Source: Planctomycetota bacterium | Lineage (GTDB): Bacteria > Planctomycetota > Phycisphaerae > Sedimentisphaerales > Anaerobacaceae | DNA length: 33,298 nt | Direction of reading: 5' to 3' | NCBI GenBank assembly: GCA_017885385.1 | Contig: JAFNGF010000103.1 | Location: 1-33,298, forward strand | Shown here: positions 1 to 9,138 of the stretch, piece after piece | Layout of the letters: each line of letters opens with the position of its first letter | How positions within the stretch are numbered: position 1 is the stretch's first letter | Program-made: the position numbers and the translations under genes | The notes under the pieces: model-generated | The model's database searches: none | Told to the model about the DNA's origin: nothing | What the model saw: the letters and a program-made list of their open reading frames with translations, nothing else

Positions 1-488
1 CTGAACCTGACAGGATATGGATCACCGACAGCAGGAGTAGTGATTGTTCCCAGCAATGTCACCTTGGCCGTGTCAAGGGCATAGTTGCCAAGAGTAGCCG
101 TGAGCATGCCTGGAGCGGTATTGTACGTAATCGTGCTTTCGTCCCACAAATCACCGTCTCCATCTATCAATCCATAGACCTGCACTACTTTTGCTGAGCC
201 TTTGAGAAAGGTCGCCTCAAATGTCAATGTGGCGCCGCTCATGTCCCCGACCGCGTCCCCGAGGTCAAACCTAATGTAACCAGTCTTGGAGCGTGTATCA
301 GCCAGTTGGCGGAACGCCCTCATCCTTACTTCTGCGCTCGTGTTCGTATTCGGGCCCTGGGGGCTGTCATTTGTAAGATACGTGTCCGCACCTTTGCCGT
401 CAGCAGTAGTGATCGTAAGTGCCTGAACACCACTGCCTATGCTTAGCAGCGTAATAACGGCAATTGAACAAGTTAGCTTCTGAAACAT
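1..488 (-). CDS. Secreted protein with DNRLRE/CBM96-like domain, N-terminal part only (runs off window start)
   Basis: Manual minus-strand translation: MFQKLTCSIAVITLLSIGSGVQALTITTADGKGADTYLTNDSPQGPNTNTSAEVRMRAFRQLADTRSKTGYIRFDLGD...; signal peptide, GGAGG upstream of the ATG at 488 (alternative starts at 494/503); open to window edge. Domain call from the T.TY...N...G.RFDL pattern. Confidence 0.65.
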   Translation of the reverse strand, partial: MFQKLTCSIAVITLLSIGSGVQALTITTADGKGADTYLTNDSPQGPNTNTSAEVRMRAFRQLADTRSKTGYIRFDLGDAVGDMSGATLTFEATFLKGSAKVVQVYGLIDGDGDLWDESTITYNTAPGMLTATLGNYALDTAKVTLLGTITTPAVGDPYPVRF

Positions 489-728
489 ACCCATAACCTC
501 CATTCCATAATATCAAGTAGATTTGTGCCAGATTGTCACATCTATATTAAGTGTAAAACCCGCTCGTGTCAAGAGGTTTCTTCCTGACTTGAGATGACGA
601 GGCAACATCGTATCCTCTCTTTTGTGGAGAAGCTGTATCCGGCAAAGGAGTTTTTCCAATCTCGTCTGGGCGAAGGCCCGGCCGCAGTCCGATGAGGCTC
701 TGGGAGTTGTGGGCTGGGAGGTGGAAGA

Positions 729-1856
729 TTATTCGATGCCGGCGATGTCGCTCTGCGGTTTACCAACAAGATATATCCTGTTTTTGCCGCTGCGCTTGGC
801 TTCCAACAAGGCCTTATCCGCCCGCAGAAAGAGCTGCTGGGCTGTCGATCCATCGCGGGGGAAGCTTGCCAGGCCGCCGCTTATGGTCAAAACCCCCTCA
901 CCATTCGGACCTAATAAATGAAGTTCGGCCCTCTCAAATTCTTTTCTGAAGCGATTGGCTATGAAGATCGCTTCTTTGGGCGGCTCCACAGTCGCCAGGC
1001 GTCTGTCCCGCCGAGCGGGAATCACTCGGCTTGGCTCGGGATAAGTTCCGAATTTCGTCCCGACCGAGTCGGGGTCGAGTTTTCCGGCCTTTGATCGGAC
1101 GGGCTGGTCGTCCCAGAAAACGACTGCAAATTCATCCCCGCCGATCCTGCCCACAACATCGTGTGCCCGGCAGCATCGCCGCGTCAAAACAGCAGCCTGT
1201 TTCAGGATATTGTCGCCGACCGTATGACCATAGACGTCGTTGTAATGTTTGAAGTTGTCGATATCAAAAATAAGTAGCGTCACCCGGCCGCTTTCATCCC
1301 GGGCGTGCTCTAAAATTTGCCTGGCAAACTCCCAAATATAGCGTCTATTCTTCAAACCGGTCAAATCGTCTTCGGTGGCCAATTTCTCGAGCTCTTTTAT
1401 CTTCCTTTCCAGAGTGTTCGATGCTTGACGCTGGATGCCCGATGTTCGATGCTCAATGCTCGCCAAAGCGACCGGACAAATCAAATAGTCGTCCGCAAGG
1501 CCTGCCGGAGGCCGCGAATCGAGGATCGAGGATCGAGGATCGAGATTTACGAGTTTTCTGGCTATCGGCTCTTGATACATCTGCGCCAACAATATGATTT
1601 TAGCCGCGGCGTTGGCCCGCCTTAACGATTGCAGAGCCGAACTCAACGACCCACGCGGAAGCGGGGACATCACCACGCCGATCACCGCAAAACTATTTTT
1701 CGCCGCAGCATCAATTCCATCGACCATATCCGCGTGGACTTCGCATCGCCGCTCTGTAATGGAATCCGGATCCAAAAAAGCTCTGCTGACGTCACCTATC
1801 AGCAAAATCTTTTGGCCGCTTCCACCAGAGAAAACTGGTATACCTGGGTCTGCCAT
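729..1856 (-). CDS. GGDEF-domain protein, probable diguanylate cyclase with degenerate receiver-like N-terminus
   Basis: DDLTGLKNRRYIWE, LLIFDIDNFKHYNDVYGHTVGD, RIGGDEFAVVFWDD, LTISGGLASFPRDG; intact GGDEF signature. Confidence 0.88.
   Translation of the reverse strand: MADPGIPVFSGGSGQKILLIGDVSRAFLDPDSITERRCEVHADMVDGIDAAAKNSFAVIGVVMSPLPRGSLSSALQSLRRANAAAKIILLAQMYQEPIARKLVNLDPRSSILDSRPPAGLADDYLICPVALASIEHRTSGIQRQASNTLERKIKELEKLATEDDLTGLKNRRYIWEFARQILEHARDESGRVTLLIFDIDNFKHYNDVYGHTVGDNILKQAAVLTRRCCRAHDVVGRIGGDEFAVVFWDDQPVRSKAGKLDPDSVGTKFGTYPEPSRVIPARRDRRLATVEPPKEAIFIANRFRKEFERAELHLLGPNGEGVLTISGGLASFPRDGSTAQQLFLRADKALLEAKRSGKNRIYLVGKPQSDIAGIE
1004..1085. repeat. Palindromic element in frame inside the GGDEF domain
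   Basis: Two perfect hairpins: TCCCGC-CGA-GCGGGA (1006-1020) and CCCGAC-CGA-GTCGGG (1059-1073); encodes LDPDSVGTKFGTYPEPSRVIPARRD. Confidence 0.6.
1418..1459. repeat. Degenerate heptamer array (6 units) inside GGDEF gene
   Basis: tcgatgc ttgacgc tggatgc ccgatgt tcgatgc tcaatgc. Confidence 0.75.
1518..1546. repeat. Near-perfect 7-bp tandem repeat (about 4 units) inside GGDEF gene
   Basis: aatcgaggatcgaggatcgaggatcgag; unit CTCGATC on the coding strand. Confidence 0.85.
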
Positions 1857-2013
1857 TTATCTAAACCGTAAGGACAATCTTGACGGTAAAAAATCAATTT
1901 TATGATAGCAAAACTCGCAAAAAAGTCAATCTTGACGCGGTGCCTGGCTCGTTTAAGCCACGCCTGGTGCCCCGCAGAAAAACCATCTCTGACGCTATGG
2001 CAAAAAGCGTCTG

Positions 2014-5000
2014 TCACCATCGGGTGTGCCAGAGCCAGTTCTCTGCCAACACCGCAAGGTCAAACCAGTCTATGATGCCGCTTTCATCCAGGTCGGCTGC
2101 CTGAGCAGCGTATGGTGAGACACTCGTTCGCTCAGCCAAAGTGTACCTGGCAAATTGAGCTGCATCCTCCGATTTGCCGGTCATCAAGTTTTCTGAAAGC
2201 ATGCCGAAGCCGTCACTCTCCCATCGACTACTGACCAACACATCAAATCCGACCACGTGACCCGGCTTTAGTTCGGTTACGATCGTAGTGCCACCGCTGA
2301 AACCTGCGTAATTATCAAACATCAACACGCCGGCCTCGTGTATTATCTGGTCGCCATTTACGGCGACGGCGTATTCCAAACCAACATCAGTTCCTAACGC
2401 CTCGCCGTAAGCCCAAGTCGCCCACGAACCGCCCGAAGTATTTGGGGCCATCATATACTGCTGCGCCACATCGTAAACTCGCAGCCAGGTGGTGCCGCCT
2501 TCAGCATCGCCCTGGCTGTAAATCTCAATCCGGTCACTCACATCCCATTTTATGTACTCATCGCTAAACACGTGGTTGCTATCGTTCACCATCACGGCAA
2601 CATAAATCTTGTCCGTATCCGGACTCCAGCGAAGAGCATACTTAGCGTCTCTCACATCAGCAGGATTGCCGTAATAAATCTTATCCAATGGTATCCAGTT
2701 TACACCCTCCGACCATTCACTAATGTCACCATCGACAATGGCGCTACCCATCGGTATCTCCATCGTGGGCAGCTCCCAGTACCCGGCAAGTATGGCGAAA
2801 TCAGTTAGATCAACATCTCCGTCGCCATCAATGTCCGCCGCGTTCGGCATAGGATAGTGATAGCCCATATCTACGATGCCGGTGTCGGCCACATTGTCGG
2901 TTCGCGTTGTGAATTCATCCATGCCCAGATTTACTGTTAAATCACTTCCTGCATCAACGCACGGACTATCCGCCGCCTGCCCTGCGGTAACTTGGCTTAA
3001 ATGATAATCGCCGTTAATCCACACCGCATTGGGGTCATCCGGCTCAACGACAGTATTCGGCTCATTCACATCGGTCCAACAACCTGGTCTTACAAACAGA
3101 GGGTCGGTCTGGCTGTTTCCAATACCCCAAATTAGGTTTGATCCCTGCTCAACATATACAGCCGAAGAGCCGCCTTGTATAGAACTGTAGATAACTTGCA
3201 GAGATGAAGGAAAGCAGTTTCCTTCAGAGTTGCAGTAAGTCTCCAAGGCGATTTCGCTACCGTGTGGAGCGCTATTTCCCCACACGATGCTATTGATAAG
3301 TACTGGATAGCCCGGGTCTAAGTCGTCACGCGTACAAAACATACCGCCACCTTTTTGAGCAGCTACATTGCCGGTTATCGTACATTGAGATATAACCGGC
3401 CAGGCGTGCCTCTCAAGGTACAAACCCCCACCAGAACTCAGGCCAAGACTTGCGTTACCTGTGATCAGGCAGTTGCGCAACGTGAAGACGCCATATCCGG
3501 ACAGTTCAATCCCTGCGCACCCATATCTGTTCGTGGTATTTCCGGTAACTTTACAATCGGCTATGGCGACTTTACCATTTGAATGGCAGGTAATGCCTCC
3601 ATAATTGTCACTTTGGTTTGCTGTTACTACGCATCGGGTAATAGTATAATTCTCGCCACTAAAGCGTATGCCGGGACCAATGTTATTCTCGACGAAACAG
3701 TCTGAGATAACACTGTTGGTGGCATTATCCTCAATACCACCACCCTGATTCCTGCAAATAGTACAGCCCGCCACAGTGAGTTTGCCGCCGCCGGCATCTA
3801 TAGCGCACCCGGGGGAAGTCGGATCACCGTTACTATTACCGAAAAACTGGCAGTCCCTTATTTCAAGAGTGTATCCCCAGCAGTCCAGTGCTGTTCCCCA
3901 ATTTGCATGGTTATCATCAAATGTACAATTGTTGATAGTATGTGCACCGCCTCTGATACATAAGGCACCACCATAACTGTCCCATCCACCCTGAAGGCCA
4001 GCCATATTGCCGCTAAACACAGAGTTGCTCACAGCCATGTTTCCCCCGTCGATGTACATACCTCCGCCGAAAGCGGTTACAAATCCTGTCTCGGACCAGG
4101 CGTCCGCTTTATTGTTATGAAACTGCGAATCGACCACAGTACCTGAAGAACAGTAGATGCCACCCCCGAATGACCAACTCCCTATAGAACCTCGGCCACC
4201 TCTGCCAGCGGTATTACTGCTGACTAAGCAGTTGCGCACTTTTAGCAGCGAAGACTTGTCGCAGAAAATGCCCGCACCCATGCCTCCTGCGCCGACGCTT
4301 GCTGTGCCACCAGCATATCCTCCCTGACCTGTGGTATTTCCGGCAACGACGGAGTCCTCTATCTCAAGCACGGAGTTATTCCTGCATGCAATCCCGCCGC
4401 CGTACCCACCGTCACCGCCATATGTGTACCAGGAAGATGAGGGGCTGTAACTATAGCACTCGGGGCTTCCTGCACCACCATTGCCTGTTGTGCTCGACCT
4501 TATCAGGCTTGATATAACTCTCACTGAGCTACGCGATAGATAGAGACCGCCGCCGTCACCACCGCACTGTCCGCGAACTGATGGGCACGAACCTGGCAGA
4601 CCGTCAAGTGTTGCATTCTCCTCGATGCAACATTTGTAAAGGGTGATTTCACTGCCTTCACAGTAAATTCCGGCGCCACTGTCAGCCAAGCCGTGGGTGA
4701 TCGTCAGCCCGGAGATCGTCGCTCCAGAGCATCCTTTCAGATAAAACCCTCGACCTTTACTTTCACAATCAATCACCGTTGCTGCCACAATATTTGGATC
4801 ATTTGGGTCGACGCTTCGGATGGTGATGGCTTTACCTTTGAGGTCTATGTCTCGATTGCCGGGCCCGGTGTAGATACCAGGAGCGATGATAATCATATCG
4901 CCATCAACAGCCTCATTTATCGCCTGCTGGATGGTCCCACACTCCAATGGCACCATCAGAGCAGCCTCATCGTACTCAACAAGGAGAGACACAGTTATCC

Positions 5001-6909
5001 TCTGCAGGCCGGTTTGGGCGCTGCGATCAACGACTTGAATTTGACAAGTATATAGACCCTTGGAAAGGACTGCCGGACTCACTATGAGAACCACCTCCTG
5101 GTGCTCTGCCGCACGCAAACTCCCCTCAGCAGGGATTACCCTCAACCAACCGCAGCTATGTTGGATGTGCCAATTAAGAACACCACCACCGGTATTGCTA
5201 ATGATGAAAGTCTGTTGGGCAGGCATCGCAGTACCGCCGGTACCCCGGAATCCGAACCCATACGAAGATAGCTCTATTACGGGCCCCCCGAGGTCCAGGT
5301 CAATACCGACGACCTGCGAGCTATTCTCTGAGTTTGGATCACTGATTGTCAATTTGCACTCATACCTGCCCCAGATCAGGCCTGTTGTGTCTACCTCAAG
5401 TGTGACCTGCTGGCTCTGACCCGCAAAACAGACGCCTGTGTCAGGAACCGGCCGTAGCCACGTTTGGTTACAAGACGCCTGCCAATACAGTGTTCCGCCT
5501 CCTGCATTTTTGATGGTCACCACCTGGTCAGGTGGATTCGCTCCACCCTCAAAAGCAGTAAAGCTTAATCTGTTCGGAGAAAGACTGACGATCGGCCCTA
5601 TGACATCCAAATTAACCTCGATTTGCCGAGGGCTGTTGATCGCACACGGGTCAGCAACCACAATGTGGTAGTTGTACTCTCCCCATCGCATGCCTGTCAC
5701 ATCAACGCCTAAAGCAACATCGTTCACTTCGGTTCCAGCTCTCCCGCTGGTTGGCTCAATGCTCAGCCAAGGGCAGTCTTCAATGATCTCCCATTCGAGG
5801 ATTCCCCCGCCACCATTGTATAAGTGCAGGACTTGAGGCATCGGGTCTGGCCCACCTTCATGTGCGACGAAGTCAAACCTCCTCTCAGACAAAGCAATGA
5901 AGGGGGGCACCATAGGATCAAACTCGTCAACACCCATGTCTATCCGCCCATTTATGACCCTCGGACCGCCGTCGAGATCCGTATCCTCTGGTTTAGGTAC
6001 ATATTTCGGATCCCCTGCATCGATGCAAGGTGAAGCTACCGACAAATGAAAATCGCCAGCTACAGGATCGGCGAACAGAGGATCAGCATCAATGTTGCCC
6101 TCACCCCAAACCAGCGTGTTCGAGTAGGTCAAGACGTTGGCCTGGCCGCCTTTTACGTCACAATATGAGACAGTAAGAGTGGCATACTCCACCGTAATAT
6201 CGTGGTATTTGTTTGTCCACAGTATACAATTTGTAACCCTCGTATGATATTGGGTAGGATCCTCTCTGGGCTCGCCAGAGAAGACTTCAATGCTGGCCTG
6301 GCGATTGCCCCAGAAAACACAATTCCTTATCATGGCACTGGCTCTGTCTGTAGATATAGCCGCTGGGTCGTTGTTGACGAATAAGCAATTCGTGATCAGC
6401 GAGGTACAGCCATATCCGCAGTAGATGGCACCTCCTTCAGCCGCCTTATTGTCTATGAACAAACAATGTGTAACCGTAGGGCTGCTCTCATTGTGGCAGT
6501 AGACCGCACCTCCGTAGCTGCCCCCACCGTTACTAAGTAGCATGCAGCTATTCATGATCGTCAAACCAGCCAAGACCGAATCAGGACCCTCACCACGTTC
6601 GAATTCGAAAGCGCGGTGGCGGTCTATCCCATTTGCTTGGCAGTCGATTATCGTCGCTGCCACCACACCCCAATCATGGGGATGGAAACTTTGAACAGTG
6701 ATGGCCTTGCCTTTGAAATCAATGTCGCGGTTGCCGTCGCCGGTGTATTTACCCGGTGCAATGATAACCTTGTCGCCATCAACGGCTGCATCTATTGCCG
6801 CCTGGATCGTGGGATATTCGCTCGGCACCAGCCGATCTATAGCTGAAGAAATTGAACCAAAGACCAAAACCGCCGCTGCGAAAGACAAGCTCATCAGTCG
6901 CCTCCGCAT
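2014..6909 (-). CDS. Large secreted right-handed beta-helix protein with BACON-like repeats, CBM9-like domain and two dockerin-type repeats
   Basis: Signal peptide MRRRLMSLSFAAAVLVFGSISSA; start moved to ATG 6909 (GGAGG upstream) from ORF start 7029; IQAAIDAAVDGDKVIIAPGKY; three GG.L.W.I....WL...P..G blocks; AIVDGDISEWSEGVNW...YVAVMVNDS (CBM9/DOMON-like); DIDGDGDVDLTDFAILAGYW and DLDESGIIDWFDLAVLAENWL dockerin-like. Confidence 0.85.
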   Translation of the reverse strand: MRRRLMSLSFAAAVLVFGSISSAIDRLVPSEYPTIQAAIDAAVDGDKVIIAPGKYTGDGNRDIDFKGKAITVQSFHPHDWGVVAATIIDCQANGIDRHRAFEFERGEGPDSVLAGLTIMNSCMLLSNGGGSYGGAVYCHNESSPTVTHCLFIDNKAAEGGAIYCGYGCTSLITNCLFVNNDPAAISTDRASAMIRNCVFWGNRQASIEVFSGEPREDPTQYHTRVTNCILWTNKYHDITVEYATLTVSYCDVKGGQANVLTYSNTLVWGEGNIDADPLFADPVAGDFHLSVASPCIDAGDPKYVPKPEDTDLDGGPRVINGRIDMGVDEFDPMVPPFIALSERRFDFVAHEGGPDPMPQVLHLYNGGGGILEWEIIEDCPWLSIEPTSGRAGTEVNDVALGVDVTGMRWGEYNYHIVVADPCAINSPRQIEVNLDVIGPIVSLSPNRLSFTAFEGGANPPDQVVTIKNAGGGTLYWQASCNQTWLRPVPDTGVCFAGQSQQVTLEVDTTGLIWGRYECKLTISDPNSENSSQVVGIDLDLGGPVIELSSYGFGFRGTGGTAMPAQQTFIISNTGGGVLNWHIQHSCGWLRVIPAEGSLRAAEHQEVVLIVSPAVLSKGLYTCQIQVVDRSAQTGLQRITVSLLVEYDEAALMVPLECGTIQQAINEAVDGDMIIIAPGIYTGPGNRDIDLKGKAITIRSVDPNDPNIVAATVIDCESKGRGFYLKGCSGATISGLTITHGLADSGAGIYCEGSEITLYKCCIEENATLDGLPGSCPSVRGQCGGDGGGLYLSRSSVRVISSLIRSSTTGNGGAGSPECYSYSPSSSWYTYGGDGGYGGGIACRNNSVLEIEDSVVAGNTTGQGGYAGGTASVGAGGMGAGIFCDKSSLLKVRNCLVSSNTAGRGGRGSIGSWSFGGGIYCSSGTVVDSQFHNNKADAWSETGFVTAFGGGMYIDGGNMAVSNSVFSGNMAGLQGGWDSYGGALCIRGGAHTINNCTFDDNHANWGTALDCWGYTLEIRDCQFFGNSNGDPTSPGCAIDAGGGKLTVAGCTICRNQGGGIEDNATNSVISDCFVENNIGPGIRFSGENYTITRCVVTANQSDNYGGITCHSNGKVAIADCKVTGNTTNRYGCAGIELSGYGVFTLRNCLITGNASLGLSSGGGLYLERHAWPVISQCTITGNVAAQKGGGMFCTRDDLDPGYPVLINSIVWGNSAPHGSEIALETYCNSEGNCFPSSLQVIYSSIQGGSSAVYVEQGSNLIWGIGNSQTDPLFVRPGCWTDVNEPNTVVEPDDPNAVWINGDYHLSQVTAGQAADSPCVDAGSDLTVNLGMDEFTTRTDNVADTGIVDMGYHYPMPNAADIDGDGDVDLTDFAILAGYWELPTMEIPMGSAIVDGDISEWSEGVNWIPLDKIYYGNPADVRDAKYALRWSPDTDKIYVAVMVNDSNHVFSDEYIKWDVSDRIEIYSQGDAEGGTTWLRVYDVAQQYMMAPNTSGGSWATWAYGEALGTDVGLEYAVAVNGDQIIHEAGVLMFDNYAGFSGGTTIVTELKPGHVVGFDVLVSSRWESDGFGMLSENLMTGKSEDAAQFARYTLAERTSVSPYAAQAADLDESGIIDWFDLAVLAENWLWHTRW

Positions 6910-7107
6910 TTGCGTTCCTCCATTCAATTGAGGGCCACCAAGTGCCAAAGTCCCGCAATTAGTTATGATATAAGTATACCGCAAACCCGACAGAAAATCA
7001 AGAATGGCATTCTCTTTTTGAAGGCACACCTATCCCCTCTGAGGTCAAATTGGGCACTGAGGTTCCTCGGCTGAACGTCTCTGTGCGGCGGAATTTTGGT
7101 TACTCAG

Positions 7108-9078
7108 CTATTCGACTGTGGGCAGGCCGGCGAGAGTCTTTTGCACCTGCTCGGCATAAATACTGCCGGGATACAAATTGATGAAGCTGGTCAGAGTTGC
7201 TCTGGTTTCAGCCAAAAGTTTCTTCTTAAGCTCTAAATTTGTCGCATCCTGCTGGGTCCACTGTCGCCGCTTCAGAAGTCCTAATTCGTACAGTGCCTGC
7301 ATTGCCCCGTCGGTTGCCTGGAATTTTTCGTGCAATTCTTTTAGCTTTTCGGCCCTGGTTTGCTCATCGGCAATGAGTGTGGTTTGGGCCAACAGAATAT
7401 TGTCCCGCAGCGGATCGGCATCGCCGATCTGCGCGAGTATTCTGCTCAAACGCCAGGAATAGTCCTGGCTGTGCGGGTTCAGCATTACGAACTCGGCCAA
7501 ACGCTTTCGGGCGGCCGGGTCTTGCGTTTGATTCTGCGGGCTTATCAGGGTGCGGGTCTGACTTATTCTTCGAGCCAGGTCGATTAGCTTTAGCTCCGTC
7601 ATTACAGAATCGGAAGGCTCTCGAAAAGGCCTCAGAAGTGTTTCACCGGCGCCCGGCTCTTTTTCGACCAGCTTGAGCTGTTGGGCGGCCATTTTCTGGG
7701 CCTCGGCAAGAAGCTCGTCTGCCTCGGTAAATCTGCTCAGACCAGCCCAACGCACGGCGATACGCCATCGCGCCTCCAGCGATTCCGGGGTATTTGCGAA
7801 CTCCCTGTACAGCCTGTACCAGAACTCCGCCGAACGCTCGTGCGGATAGTCAGTGTAAAAATGCAGCACTTCCTTTTGCCCCAAGAGATTGATATCCGGC
7901 GCGTACTCGCCGAGAAGCGCCTTACAGTAAAGTGCGATGAGCATTCGCTTGCTGGTCGAGCGTTTTTTTATCCATTCTGAGTACAGAAACACCGGCATCC
8001 ACCTGGGTCTGCGCGGGCTCATAAACAGCTCGTACTGCTGATTGAGCCATTGCCTTTTTTCCTGATACTTTATCTGGTCAGATACGGCGAACCAGCTCGG
8101 CCACCGGTCGTAGCTTAACTGAATCTGGATTTCCTTTTTGAGCTCTTCTCGCAGCGGTATCGGTTCGGTAGGGTAGAAAAAGCCCTCCAGATACCTTCTG
8201 ACCACAGGGTCTGTAATGGTCTTATCGAGCGCTTCGGTTATGCTGTAGTCCCGAAACTCGACGACGTTTTCAGGATTATTCTCGGCGACGTAAAATTGAT
8301 AGTCCAGCTCGTTAAGTCCGATTTTCGCTTCAAAGACAAGGACGGCTACCAGAAGAGTGGCAGCAGTAAATATCCAGACTATGCCCGGCCGGTACCGCGT
8401 GAAATGGCCTGTGGCCAGAACCTCCGCCGTTATTGTCAGGCCGACCAGCCACGCGCAAATCCAGGGAGCAAAAGAGAATCCCCACTTGGTGGGTTCTACG
8501 CCCCTTGCCCCGCCGAAATACCCCCAGTATAGAAGCTGCGGAGCCATGCACAGGGCTATCGCTACAAAGCGGGAGCGAAAACGAAACGGACGACACGCCG
8601 CAGCAAAACAACTTACCAAAAGGCAAACCGCAAAGCCCGGCAAGTTGGCCAGAAAAAACACCTCCAATATGAATATAAGGCTGTAGTGAAAGCTCAGAAG
8701 CTGAGATATCAACACCGGAACCGCCGCCATAATCCCCATAAGCAGACCAAAAACAAGAATCTGCCATGGGTACTCAAATATGCTTGCGCCTGTCATTATA
8801 AAGCGGTCCAGTCGCCAATTTGGGTCAGCTTGGAGGTCAAATGACCAGAATAAGCCCGTAACTATTCTTGACCAGAAGAAGCAGCATAGCCCGAACACTA
8901 TAACCGCAAGCAGCCAGCATCTCTGGACATTCTTATGGCTGTAGTGCAGCGTAGGCCCAACAGTCATAAAAGACTTCGAGACTGCCTTTGGAGGCTTTTC
9001 CTTCTGTTCTTTGGCCATCGACTTGACGCTCGATTCTTGATTCTCGACGCCCGTATCGTTTCCAGGAGCATCCGGCAT
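7108..9078 (-). CDS. Conserved multi-pass membrane protein with C-terminal helical (TPR-like) region
   Basis: About 6 hydrophobic segments in the N-terminal half, helical repeat-like C-terminal half (FTEADELLAEAQKMAAQ...). True start may be ATG 9018 (MAKEQKEKPP). Confidence 0.6.
   Translation of the reverse strand: MPDAPGNDTGVENQESSVKSMAKEQKEKPPKAVSKSFMTVGPTLHYSHKNVQRCWLLAVIVFGLCCFFWSRIVTGLFWSFDLQADPNWRLDRFIMTGASIFEYPWQILVFGLLMGIMAAVPVLISQLLSFHYSLIFILEVFFLANLPGFAVCLLVSCFAAACRPFRFRSRFVAIALCMAPQLLYWGYFGGARGVEPTKWGFSFAPWICAWLVGLTITAEVLATGHFTRYRPGIVWIFTAATLLVAVLVFEAKIGLNELDYQFYVAENNPENVVEFRDYSITEALDKTITDPVVRRYLEGFFYPTEPIPLREELKKEIQIQLSYDRWPSWFAVSDQIKYQEKRQWLNQQYELFMSPRRPRWMPVFLYSEWIKKRSTSKRMLIALYCKALLGEYAPDINLLGQKEVLHFYTDYPHERSAEFWYRLYREFANTPESLEARWRIAVRWAGLSRFTEADELLAEAQKMAAQQLKLVEKEPGAGETLLRPFREPSDSVMTELKLIDLARRISQTRTLISPQNQTQDPAARKRLAEFVMLNPHSQDYSWRLSRILAQIGDADPLRDNILLAQTTLIADEQTRAEKLKELHEKFQATDGAMQALYELGLLKRRQWTQQDATNLELKKKLLAETRATLTSFINLYPGSIYAEQVQKTLAGLPTVE
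9023..9050. repeat. Degenerate heptamer array (4 units) at the 5' end of the membrane protein ORF
   Basis: ttgacgc tcgattc ttgattc tcgacgc; same family as 1418-1459. Confidence 0.7.
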
Positions 9079-9138
9079 CCCATCAGGGGCGGCAGGGCCG
9101 CAGCTGCCGGACCTGAACGGCGAGTGACAAGTATCGTG

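Noticed and set aside
569-949. Overlapping small ORFs on both strands near 569-949
   Set aside because: They overlap the well-supported GGDEF gene or its 3' flank, with no domain signal or ribosome-binding site.
4693-5419. Plus-strand ORFs of about 120 aa opposite the beta-helix gene
   Set aside because: Antisense shadows of the large coding sequence; low plausibility as proteins.
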